Origin: Candidatus Sabulitectum sp. | Lineage (GTDB): Bacteria > Fermentibacterota > Fermentibacteria > Fermentibacterales > JCC-6 | DNA: 42,375 nt | Direction: 5' to 3' | Assembly: GCA_029938555.1 (NCBI GenBank) | Contig: JAOZUR010000003.1 | Location: forward strand, 1 to 42,375 | Shown: one piece after another, positions 8,301-15,188 of the stretch | Numbering within the stretch: position 1 is the stretch's first letter | How the letters are laid out: each line of letters begins with the position of its first letter | Position numbers and translations under genes: made by a program | The notes under the pieces: generated by a model | Told to the model about the DNA's origin: nothing | Databases searched by the model: none | What the model saw: the letters and a program-made list of their open reading frames with translations, nothing else

Positions 8301-9230
8301 CTGTTTTCTTTTTTCATTACCTAGAATTCCCGAGAAAACATATCCTGTATCAATACCACAGCTTAAATTGAAAGAATACTTACCTTCAATTACAGAAAAA
8401 ATATTAATCATTGCCAACAGAGAGTTTACAGTATCATCTCCATAAGAAACAGGAGCGCCAAACAGAATCAGAATCTTTGATCCTTTTTCTAAAATATCAT
8501 CAATATGATGCAAGTACCCACCATATTTAGCTAATGATTTAGAAATATCAAGACACAGGTCATGGAAATCCTGAATAACTTTAAAACCGGATTCATCTGT
8601 ATGCACACTCAAGAAAACTGCTGTTACCGACCGATGCTCTCCAAAAAGTCTTTGCGAACCTGGAGATATAAAAGCTCTATTATCAGTTGGTGGGAACTGC
8701 AATAAAGTGGTTGTAACTGGTTCATCCAGGTAGAAGCTAGTAATGGTCTCTGGAGATGCATTTTCCTCGGTAGATGCAAGTTTTCTTATTAATTTACCAG
8801 AAAGAATAATATGAGAATTTTTGTTATCACCAATAATGTACTGATTCCATCTACCGATACCCAAAACAACTTTTGCTTTTAATGAAAACTCATATTCAAG
8901 GATAGACAGGTTTCTGAAATGTTTCATGGCATCCAACATTGTTTTTGCACAGCTTTTAGCGTTTTTTTCTTGTTGAAACCGAACAAGCATGGAATCTCCT
9001 GAAAAGGTGATAATACTTCCATTGTATTGCTCAGTAACAGTAATCATTTTATCAAAAAATTTATTAAGAAGAGTTGTAAGGGCTTCTGTTCCGTTTTTTC
9101 CACTGGCTGCAAGAATTTCAGTAATTGCAGTAAAACCGGAAATATCTACAACTAAAAGTGCACCACTAAATTCGACTGAACCATTTCTAATTAAAGAAAC
9201 ATCTCTTTCAGGAAAAAAAGCTTTATCCAA
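5364..9230 (-). CDS. Soluble adenylyl cyclase-like protein: two cyclase domains, NTPase, TPR array
   Basis: The 1288-residue cytoplasmic protein has no membrane segment. The first class III cyclase domain (about residues 20-150) has the metal-binding aspartates D29 (VVDISGF) and D79 (FSGDSMLV). The second (about 200-345) lacks these but has YTVIGDSVNTAARL, with the transition-state pair N319 and R323. The two halves would make one composite active site, as in mammalian ADCY10. An AAA-type NTPase follows (Walker A GNAGIGKST at 407-415; hydrophobic strand CIIVEDIHYSD as Walker B), then TPRs from about residue 760 to the end. The adenine-contacting Lys of ADCY10 appears replaced by T75, so nucleotide preference is uncertain. 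It starts at a TTG with GGAG upstream. It is monocistronic, and no cyclic-nucleotide receptor is nearby. Confidence 0.85.
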   Translation of the reverse strand: MDKAFFPERDVSLIRNGSVEFSGALLVVDISGFTAITEILAASGKNGTEALTTLLNKFFDKMITVTEQYNGSIITFSGDSMLVRFQQEKNAKSCAKTMLDAMKHFRNLSILEYEFSLKAKVVLGIGRWNQYIIGDNKNSHIILSGKLIRKLASTEENASPETITSFYLDEPVTTTLLQFPPTDNRAFISPGSQRLFGEHRSVTAVFLSVHTDESGFKVIQDFHDLCLDISKSLAKYGGYLHHIDDILEKGSKILILFGAPVSYGDDTVNSLLAMINIFSVIEGKYSFNLSCGIDTGYVFSGILGNEKRKQYTVIGDSVNTAARLSDSTVNGTINVSESVYNRTRSHFSFKELDSITVKGKNNRLRRFKPIQRLTSHFSSIPFVGREKELEKITELIKKSESRILFSGNAGIGKSTFVNKLSKSLRDSGYTVKKCGKTKHGPPNEILTTLVCDICDLSGNTDKVLLEQQLHDFLELTEKEQIITRELFIARMLFGIKSEDKTFDSLPPKLRRENLIEAITLLLQELPLPTCIIVEDIHYSDLEELKSLQEVMIMSQRISEGLLSFVLTTRPTEEDFFKDDTGVYKFNLEGLSEKDSYELLAGIALGKEIEKQILTVLVKRSQGNPFFLVQFFLYLKEKNLIQFINNKWEKSCDSSLESLPESIFSMIMARIDSLSELTRESLKIASVVGVKFEENLLYRIISRNVHTDLVESSDAGLTFVSNITELEYIFSHMLIRDVAYESILLERRRQIHKDIGYILENNLSKEKDLNRILAYHFINAEEWRMAIKYSIEAGAIAVDEYRNQEAIKFFEDAIRMITSFHPEQREELAKCYSSIGGVKELIGEYSEAIDFYKKIPDLSTDLSLVGRSLLNYADVIYAQGKLDEGMSIIENLENRLIKGKNTDRTLDLGIAAYRAWVYCITGKLDLAMAEALTSVRISESLTGISECYRAKKIGHALNTLATVYWASGQYSKAKDLYERAIVIANANNLKREAALTYGNIGLVLQKLGKFKEASLGMEKKLSMATAIGEKLLILSAHGELATNHAALGNYKEAIFHGKKQMNLAKSIGAIHDMLLAYSHLGLVYNEIGKIEESSNYTNKGLSILPDDASFDREKAHLLVVQAHNRLSEGLVDAALEIFHEAQAIAVATNSSMQLGIYLYISKCLLLKNEVLLSEEVLEKAFKLLEKSENENYKASYAFALSEHLVTKGDIHQGIKVFEDGVLIIKEMDTKPALARAYQSFAKTIIELKLENRIEFEFNKYMKKAEILYREMNMPEEADKCISYKKTGSV

Positions 9231-9385
9231 AAGATTCTCCTTTTTTTATAGGATTTGTCCATAAGATATGAAAATATACAAAGAAGACAAGTATCACTTA
9301 CAATCAGCATAATGTATAGTATTTTTCTTTTCTGTTAAGTTGTGTATACTTTGTAATATGAAACACCTGACGAGAAGAGAGAAAT

Positions 9386-9793
9386 ATGATTACTTTTGAG
9401 TTAAACAATAACGAAAATATTTTTACTGACACAAACAGATTTACACTTCAGGGTAACAAAATAAAATTCGCCGTGTATTCCAGAATAATTATAACAAATC
9501 AAAGATTTGTCTATTTTGATATGGGCAAAATGTCTCCATTTTATCTTCAACTTGGATTTCTCTTGAAGATGTTCATAAAGGGGAAACCTGTTTCATTGCC
9601 ATTAAAAAACCTTGAAATATCAAGAGGTCACTACGCAAAAAACAGTAAAATACTTTGCATGTCTTCTGAGGATGGCAATAAAGTACTGCTTGACAATTAT
9701 GATAAATCTCTCGAATGGTTTAGTAATATTTTGCTTAGTAATGGAATTGCTCTACAACAGATCGCAGATGAAAAATATAGAGTTTCATTTTAG
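9386..9793 (+). CDS. Small PH/GRAM-like hypothetical protein
   Basis: The 135-residue protein has no signal peptide. Residues about 20-110 look like a beta-rich bacterial PH-like or GRAM-type fold. RIIITNQRFVYFD is the typical strand-turn-strand core, followed by a hydrophobic stretch, then PLKNLEISRGHY and a strand KILCMSSEDGNKVLLD, and a C-terminal amphipathic helix (SLEWFSNILLSNG). Such domains sense membrane lipids or act as scaffolds; the role here is unknown. The ATG is preceded by GAGAGAAAT. It stands divergent from the cyclase-like gene, and the 155 bases between them contain a TATACT box at 9345-9350 but no good -35. The domain call is inference from the strand pattern. Confidence 0.6.
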   Translation: MITFELNNNENIFTDTNRFTLQGNKIKFAVYSRIIITNQRFVYFDMGKMSPFYLQLGFLLKMFIKGKPVSLPLKNLEISRGHYAKNSKILCMSSEDGNKVLLDNYDKSLEWFSNILLSNGIALQQIADEKYRVSF

Positions 9794-9842
9794 ATTATTC
9801 CTGAATCAGGTCTAAATACATCCTGCGATTATTAGAATTAGC

Positions 9843-9876
9843 CTGGAAGAACCGTGCTATTCCTATTATCTTCCAG
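9843..9876. repeat. 8-bp inverted repeat in the 9794-9907 spacer
   Basis: CTGGAAGA (9843-9850) and TCTTCCAG (9869-9876) form a perfect 8-bp dyad with an 18-base spacer, ending 31 bases before the next start codon. No U tract follows, so it is not a typical terminator. It may be an operator or chance. Confidence 0.25.
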
Positions 9877-9907
9877 CTTCGGTATCATATATCTAATTGG
9901 AGATGAA

Positions 9908-10594
9908 ATGAAGATATTACTGCCTCTATTATTGATTTTCTCCGTATGTTATGGCGAGATTTTGTTTTTTGATGATTTCAGTGATGGAGATGATGAAGGA
10001 TGGATTCATTTCGGAAATGCATCATTTGATGTTTTCAATGAGAAGTATTGTATTTTTTCTCAGGCTGCAAGAGGGCTTGGTAAATCAATAAACTCTGATG
10101 GTATGGGTTTCATGAGTACATCTGATTATTCTGTGATTTGCAGTATTGAAATGGAATGCGGTACAGAATCAGGGATTTTAGCAAGATACGAAAATTCGGA
10201 TGAATGGTATTACAGAATGATACTTCAACCAAATAATTCTCGCATACTTATTCAACGAAAAATAGATTCTGGAGCTACTTTTGGTATTGATGAATACTCA
10301 ATTCAGCTTCTGTATGACACCGTTTACTTTGTACGCTTTCAAGTCTCGGGTAATTTAATCCAGGGGAAAATTTGGCAGGGATCAATTGAAGAGGAGCCTG
10401 ATTATTGGCAACTTGAAGCTTCTGACTCTGTACAACCTAATCCAGGTTATTTTGGAGTTTTTTCAGGTGGATACGGAAAAAATATGGTTTCATGGTCTTC
10501 TCTTTTTGACGATATCACTGTGTCTACACCGATTACACAAAATCTATCTCATATCACATGGGCATCCATTAAGTCTTCAGGTTTTTCACAGTGA
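9908..10594 (+). CDS. Secreted LamG/concanavalin-like protein with TW-IK type tail
   Basis: The ATG at 9908 is chosen because GGAG lies five bases upstream and it opens directly into a signal peptide (MKILLPLLLIFSVCYG-EIL). The mature part of about 210 residues has the beta-sandwich motifs of a family-16/LamG-like laminin-type domain: FFDDFSDGDDEGWIHFGN near the start, GILARYENSDEWYYRMIL in the middle, and PGYFGVFSGGYG then SWSSLFDDITVS near the end. This layout (damaged-looking strand order included) is typical of exported domains that bind glycans or proteins. The C-terminus, NLSHITWASIKSSGFSQ, matches the tail of the proteins at 3685 and 4738. The stop overlaps the murJ start as GTGA, so the two are translationally coupled. 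Function unknown. Confidence 0.75.
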   Translation: MKILLPLLLIFSVCYGEILFFDDFSDGDDEGWIHFGNASFDVFNEKYCIFSQAARGLGKSINSDGMGFMSTSDYSVICSIEMECGTESGILARYENSDEWYYRMILQPNNSRILIQRKIDSGATFGIDEYSIQLLYDTVYFVRFQVSGNLIQGKIWQGSIEEEPDYWQLEASDSVQPNPGYFGVFSGGYGKNMVSWSSLFDDITVSTPITQNLSHITWASIKSSGFSQ

Positions 10595-12207
10595 ATAAAA
10601 TCTCTAGGCATCTTGGTACTCCAGAAGAAGAGGGAAGAAGTGTAGCAAAAGCAGCTGGACTACTTGGTGTACTTACATTTGCAAGTAGGATACTTGGCTT
10701 GGCCAGAGACATAGGTCAAGCAGCAATACTAGGCACTGGTATGGCTGCTGATGCATTTACTATAGCTTTCATTATACCTAATATTTTAAGAAGACTTTTT
10801 GGTGAAGCTACTGTGGCTTCAGCCCTTGTTCCCACTTATACAGAAACGCTCATGAAGGATGGAAAAGCTGAAGCTGCCAAACTTGCACGAAAAATACTTA
10901 CTTTCGTTGGTGTGATTTTGCTTGTGGTGGTTTTGCTGGGAATGCTTATTGCACCTATACTTGTGGATATGTTTGCTGCTGGATTTAGATCCGACCCAGG
11001 TAAAACTCAGCTCACTATCCAGCTTCTAAGAATTCTTTTCCCATACATTCTTTTTGTTGGTATAGCTTCTGTATGTATGGGAATTCTTAACAGTCACAGA
11101 CATTTTCTTGCACCTGCACTTGCTCCAATTCTTTTTAATGTTTCTGCTTTGTTTGGTCTTTTTGTTCTTGCAGGCCTCTGGAAAGCCAATATGCCTGTAT
11201 GGGCATACTCTGTTGGTGTGGTTACAGGAGGGGTTCTTCAACTACTTATTCAAATTCCATTCATGAAAAGCAGGGGAATAAGTTTCAGGCCTGATTTTTA
11301 CTGGAATGATCCCCGATTTAAGCGCGTTCTTAAACTTGCTGTACCAGCTCTTATAGGACTTCTTGCAGCAGAGGTGAATATTCTTGTGGATCAATTGATT
11401 GCATCAATGTTATCCCCAGGAAGTGTTGCCGCCTTATCGTACGGATTACGGGTTACCCAAGTACCTCAGGGAATATTTGCAGTGGCACTGGCCACAGCTC
11501 TTCTGCCTACCCTAAGTAGGCAAACAGCACTTGGAAAACTTGATGAGGCTGGAAAAACTCTTGGCTTCTCAACTCTTGTTATTACAGGAATTATGCTTCC
11601 AGCAGCATTGTATCTTATTGTCATGGCAGAGCCTATAATTAAAGTAATGTTTTTTAGGGGAGAGTTTACAAACAGTTCTTTGCAGTTAACTTCTGCAGCA
11701 TTACGGTACTATTCCATTGGAATGGTTTTTTATGCAGCTGTAAAAATTACAGCACCTGTTTTTTACGCATTAAAAGATACAAAAACACCTGTAAAAATCG
11801 CCATGGGATGCATGGGACTTAACATAGTTTTAAACGCTGCTTTTACTTACACTTTTTTAAGAACTGGTATTGCAGAACCTATTGCAGGTCTTGCTCTGGC
11901 AAGTAGTATAGCTTCAGTGGTGAATTTTGCTCTGCTTAAACACAAACTCAAGGGAAAAGTAGGCAAGGCAGGAGTTCCTGCAAAATCTTGGACTGCACTA
12001 TTCCTCAGTGGCGCCGGAACTCTTCTTATTTTGATTCTTATCAAACCTATTGTTTGGGAATTGTGTTCCCAGAGTACAATTGCTGGGGCGATTTCTATAT
12101 TACTTTCAGCTATTTTGATTATGATTATTTCTGTTGGTCTATTTTTTCTTTCCGGTGGGGAACAGGTAAGAGAAATTCTTAGGAAAGTAATTAAACGTGG
12201 CCGCTGA
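10591..12207 (+). CDS. murJ: MurJ lipid II flippase
   Basis: The 538-residue polytopic membrane protein of the MviN/MurJ (MOP) family flips undecaprenyl-linked peptidoglycan precursor from the inner to the outer leaflet. The N-terminal family signature is plain (FASRILGLARDIGQAAILG, then ADAFTIAFIIPNILRRLFGE around residues 30-80), with the conserved arginines of the central cavity. About 14 hydrophobic segments can be counted. Length is typical. The start is a GTG that overlaps the preceding stop by four bases, and the end overlaps uvrC by 11 bases, so it sits inside an operon. A short hydrophilic N-terminal extension (about 20 residues) precedes the first membrane helix. Confidence 0.95.
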   Translation: MNKISRHLGTPEEEGRSVAKAAGLLGVLTFASRILGLARDIGQAAILGTGMAADAFTIAFIIPNILRRLFGEATVASALVPTYTETLMKDGKAEAAKLARKILTFVGVILLVVVLLGMLIAPILVDMFAAGFRSDPGKTQLTIQLLRILFPYILFVGIASVCMGILNSHRHFLAPALAPILFNVSALFGLFVLAGLWKANMPVWAYSVGVVTGGVLQLLIQIPFMKSRGISFRPDFYWNDPRFKRVLKLAVPALIGLLAAEVNILVDQLIASMLSPGSVAALSYGLRVTQVPQGIFAVALATALLPTLSRQTALGKLDEAGKTLGFSTLVITGIMLPAALYLIVMAEPIIKVMFFRGEFTNSSLQLTSAALRYYSIGMVFYAAVKITAPVFYALKDTKTPVKIAMGCMGLNIVLNAAFTYTFLRTGIAEPIAGLALASSIASVVNFALLKHKLKGKVGKAGVPAKSWTALFLSGAGTLLILILIKPIVWELCSQSTIAGAISILLSAILIMIISVGLFFLSGGEQVREILRKVIKRGR

Positions 12208-13984
12208 TTCACTTAAAAGAACAGTATCTACAGCGCCTGAACTTCCAGGGGTTTATAGATTTATAGATGATAAAGGAAAAACACTTTATATAGGCAAGGC
12301 CAAAAATATATTGAAACGTCTTCGAGGTCACATATCAAATCAAGGCGATTTAAGACACAGAATTCTGCTTGAAAAAGCTATTACAATTCACTGGACAGTT
12401 ACACGAACTGAACTGGAAGCTCTAATTCTTGAAGCAGAGTTAATAAGAACTCACAAACCCCCTTTAAATGTAGACTTAAGAAGTTCAAGCAGATATCCAT
12501 GGCTAGAAATCACCACAAATGAAGAATTTCCCAGGCTTGTAATCACCCGTAGCCCAGACCGCTCAATTGATATTCCAAGATTTGGTCCATATCCTGATGC
12601 CGGTAATCTTCGCTCGCTTGTTTCTTTCCTTATGGAGCTTTATCCGCTGAGAAAATGCAACACATCCAGGTTGAAAATTCGTGAACGCCCTTGTCTTATG
12701 GGGCAACTGGACAGATGCCCATCTCCATGCTCTTCAACCAATTCTGAAGTTTACAAAAAAAGAGTAGAAAAAATAATTTATATGCTTAAAGGGCATTGGG
12801 ATGAATCAAGAGGTGAGATAATTACTGGAATGAAAGCAGCTGCAACTTCTCTCGAATTTGAGAGGGCAGCTGATTTACGGGACCTCTTAAAAAGGCTGGA
12901 CTCTTTCGGGTGGCCCACACCGGAATCAGTTCGCGATACCATTTCCAGAGATATTATGGCTGTTTCAGATAACTGGGGAATAATTATTCAAGTTCGTAGT
13001 GGAAGATTCATGGGTAGTCTCCGGCTTCCATTCAGTTCAAAATGGAAATATTCATCAAAAGAAGAAAGAATTTCTATTCTTCTTAGATCTTATTATTCTG
13101 AAACCGGCGACATTCCAAGGCAGGTTATTCTTGCAAGCCCTGCGGAAAATTCTGATATTCTTGTTATGTGGCTTCGTGAAAAAAAAGGCAGTGCAGTTGA
13201 TCTTCTTGTGCCTGAAAGGGGTGACCTTAAATCCTTAACAAATGTAGCAGAAAAAGATTTAAAGCATTTCCTTGCAAAACTTGAATGGAAACACCCTGCT
13301 GGGCGCAGCGAAAGACTTGAGAGTTCATTAGAGGCAATAGCTGATATTCTGGGTCTTAAAACTCCACCTGACTGGATGGTCTGCCTGGATGCTTCAACCA
13401 TTCAAGGTCATGCATCGGTAGCTGCTTTAATTAGTTTCCGAAAAGGAAAACCTGATAAAAATGGTTACAGACGATTTTCCATGGCAAAAGAAATTGCACA
13501 GAATGATCCTGCCATGATAGCAGATGCTGTTTCCCGGTATGCTTCACACCTGGAAGAAAAGCATCCAGATGTTTTTCTTATTGACGGAGGAATTACACAA
13601 CTCAGAGCTGCATGGGCTGCAGGTGGAATTCTTATGCCAAAAACTAGATTCGTTTCTATTGCAAAAAAAGAAGAAATCCTTCTCACGGCACCTGAAGAAA
13701 AACAGATAAATCTTCCAAACGATTCACCACCAATACTTCTGCTCAGAGCAATGAGGGATGAGGCACATCGTTTTGTAATTTCTTTTCACAGGACCAAACG
13801 AGCTAAAAGTCAGTTTCATTCTGCTCTAGATGATATTCCAGGTATCGGACCGGCACTGAAAGCATCTTTGCTTAAAAGATTCGGCAGCGTGGCACGAATA
13901 TCTGTTGCTTCAGAAAATGAAATAGCTTCAGTTCCTGGAATCGGTCGAAACAAGGCAATAGCTATCAAGAAAGCCATTTCATGA
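12197..13984 (+). CDS. uvrC: UvrABC system protein C (excinuclease subunit)
   Basis: UvrC makes the dual incisions around DNA lesions bound by UvrA/UvrB. All domains are present in order across 595 residues: the GIY-YIG nuclease (GVYRFIDD and LYIGKAKNILKRLRGH, residues 19-50), a UVR motif for UvrB (SLEFERAADLRDLLKRL, about 220-236), the RNase H-like C-terminal nuclease (CLDASTIQGHASVAALISF, then FLIDGGITQL), and tandem helix-hairpin-helix motifs (DIPGIGPALKASLLKRFGS and SVPGIGRNKAIAIKK). The usual DISN of the second nuclease reads DAST but keeps the Asp. The start is a GTG overlapping murJ by 11 bases. The stop overlaps the next gene as ATGA. Confidence 0.95.
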   Translation: MAADSLKRTVSTAPELPGVYRFIDDKGKTLYIGKAKNILKRLRGHISNQGDLRHRILLEKAITIHWTVTRTELEALILEAELIRTHKPPLNVDLRSSSRYPWLEITTNEEFPRLVITRSPDRSIDIPRFGPYPDAGNLRSLVSFLMELYPLRKCNTSRLKIRERPCLMGQLDRCPSPCSSTNSEVYKKRVEKIIYMLKGHWDESRGEIITGMKAAATSLEFERAADLRDLLKRLDSFGWPTPESVRDTISRDIMAVSDNWGIIIQVRSGRFMGSLRLPFSSKWKYSSKEERISILLRSYYSETGDIPRQVILASPAENSDILVMWLREKKGSAVDLLVPERGDLKSLTNVAEKDLKHFLAKLEWKHPAGRSERLESSLEAIADILGLKTPPDWMVCLDASTIQGHASVAALISFRKGKPDKNGYRRFSMAKEIAQNDPAMIADAVSRYASHLEEKHPDVFLIDGGITQLRAAWAAGGILMPKTRFVSIAKKEEILLTAPEEKQINLPNDSPPILLLRAMRDEAHRFVISFHRTKRAKSQFHSALDDIPGIGPALKASLLKRFGSVARISVASENEIASVPGIGRNKAIAIKKAIS

Positions 13985-14976
13985 TAGCCCTACTCTTGTC
14001 ATGTGTGGTTCTTTTAACTCCTATGTCTGGTGTGGTTTCAGGGGGAAGAGGTACTTCATTCTCCATGCTTACAGGCTTGCTGCCAGATGCAGAATGGATG
14101 TACATTCCCGGAATACCCGTGTGTAGTACAGGCACATTCACTGAAGTTCTTTACCAGAACGGTTATTCAGAAAGCTTTAGAGTTATCTCTTCCGGTTTAA
14201 CCGCCGGTATTAACCCTCTGGTTTCTTCTTATGTTACTAAAGAAAAATATGCTATGCAAATGCTAGTTAATAATATATCTTTAAATTACATAAATACTGT
14301 TGAAACAAACAGTTTTCTTCTGTCTTATAAAAAAGCCTCTGTTGCTATCAGTGGATCATTTGAATATGGCATGAAACCATCAATTGGTTTTTCTAACGAA
14401 GTGTTTTTGTTTGCGGCAACTTCAGAAAACTCAGCAATGGGGTTTTCTATCCCATTCAGTGAATCTGTATTTATCGGACCTGCATACAGCAGCAATAAAT
14501 ACAGCGGTGATTTATGGCTGCTTTGTGATGTTGATATAGGTCCTTTTTCACTTAATTCTGGACCAGCAATTGATTATGAAAATAATTATCAACGAATCAA
14601 TGGGGGTTTTGAGTATAACAACATGAGTTATATTTTGGGTTGGAATGGTAAGGCTAAATTTGATCAGCTTTCATACGTTAATAACATTTTTTCAGCTTCA
14701 ATCTCTCTTACAGAACCTGGTTTGATGGTTACATATCAACCACTTGATAATATCCTCTTAGTAGCATCTCATAATGAAAATGGATGGTTTCAAAGTGAAA
14801 TTCAAGGAAGATATTCTCTATTTAATGGCGGGGTTGATTATTTCAGAACCGCTGACTCGCAACATGGTTGGGCTATTAGTCTCGGTATTAATGTCGGAAT
14901 CAAAACTATAGAAAATTTGTCACCCATAAATACTGGATGGCAAAACCAGATTGCAAATACCCCTTTGATTCATTAA
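13981..14976 (+). CDS. Exported barrel-like protein of unknown function
   Basis: The 331-residue protein has a signal peptide (about residues 1-20) and then a pattern of alternating hydrophobic/polar strands with frequent Gly, Tyr and Asn, typical of an outer-membrane beta-barrel or PorV-like exported protein. Near the N-terminus it carries GGRGTSFSMLTGLLPDAEW, and in the middle KPSIGFSNEVFLFAATSENS. There is no recognisable enzyme motif and no lipobox. It lacks the TW-IK tail and does not end in an aromatic residue as classical porins do. It is coupled to uvrC through an ATGA overlap and closes the murJ-uvrC gene string; only a T-rich stretch without hairpin follows. The family is not identified. 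Confidence 0.65.
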   Translation: MIALLLSCVVLLTPMSGVVSGGRGTSFSMLTGLLPDAEWMYIPGIPVCSTGTFTEVLYQNGYSESFRVISSGLTAGINPLVSSYVTKEKYAMQMLVNNISLNYINTVETNSFLLSYKKASVAISGSFEYGMKPSIGFSNEVFLFAATSENSAMGFSIPFSESVFIGPAYSSNKYSGDLWLLCDVDIGPFSLNSGPAIDYENNYQRINGGFEYNNMSYILGWNGKAKFDQLSYVNNIFSASISLTEPGLMVTYQPLDNILLVASHNENGWFQSEIQGRYSLFNGGVDYFRTADSQHGWAISLGINVGIKTIENLSPINTGWQNQIANTPLIH

Positions 14977-15037
14977 CCCTTTCTTGTATCCTATTTTTTT
15001 ATGTTTCAACGGGATTTGGAGCCATTCGTGTTCGGTG

Positions 15038-15067
15038 TTGTATCCTCGGATAAGCTCTTAGTATATT
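15038..15067 (+). promoter_or_regulatory. Putative promoter of tRNA-Leu and mutL
   Basis: TTGTAT (15038-15043) and TATATT (15062-15067) are spaced by 18 bases. The tRNA begins 20 bases after the -10. No other good match is present in the 110 bases between the barrel gene and the tRNA. Confidence 0.4.
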
Positions 15068-15086
15068 GCATGCGTTAACAAGCAGT

Positions 15087-15173
15087 GCCGGGATGGTGGA
15101 ATGGCAGACACAGCGGACTTAAAATCCGCTGCCCCACAAGGGCGTGAGGGTTCAAGTCCCTCTCTCGGCACCA
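15087..15173 (+). tRNA. tRNA-Leu (anticodon TAA)
   Basis: The acceptor stem GCCGGGA (15087-15093) pairs with TCTCGGC (15163-15169) with one G-U. The anticodon stem GCGGA/TCCGC encloses the loop CTTAAAA, giving anticodon TAA (15120-15122), which reads UUA leucine codons. A long variable arm (TGCCCC...GGGCG) marks a class II tRNA, and the T-arm has GGTTCAAGTCC. The 3' CCA is encoded. The mutL ribosome-binding site starts only eight bases after the CCA. Confidence 0.97.
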
Positions 15174-15188
15174 CACTGCTGGAGGAAA

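Noticed and set aside
9799-9809. CCTGA-A-TCAGG as a terminator after the PH-like gene
   Set aside because: The palindrome leaves only a one-base loop and no U tract follows.
15144-15188. Upstream in-frame extension of mutL beginning inside the tRNA gene
   Set aside because: The extra residues are encoded by the tRNA T-arm and acceptor stem; the ATG at 15189 has GGAGG and gives the normal family N-terminus.
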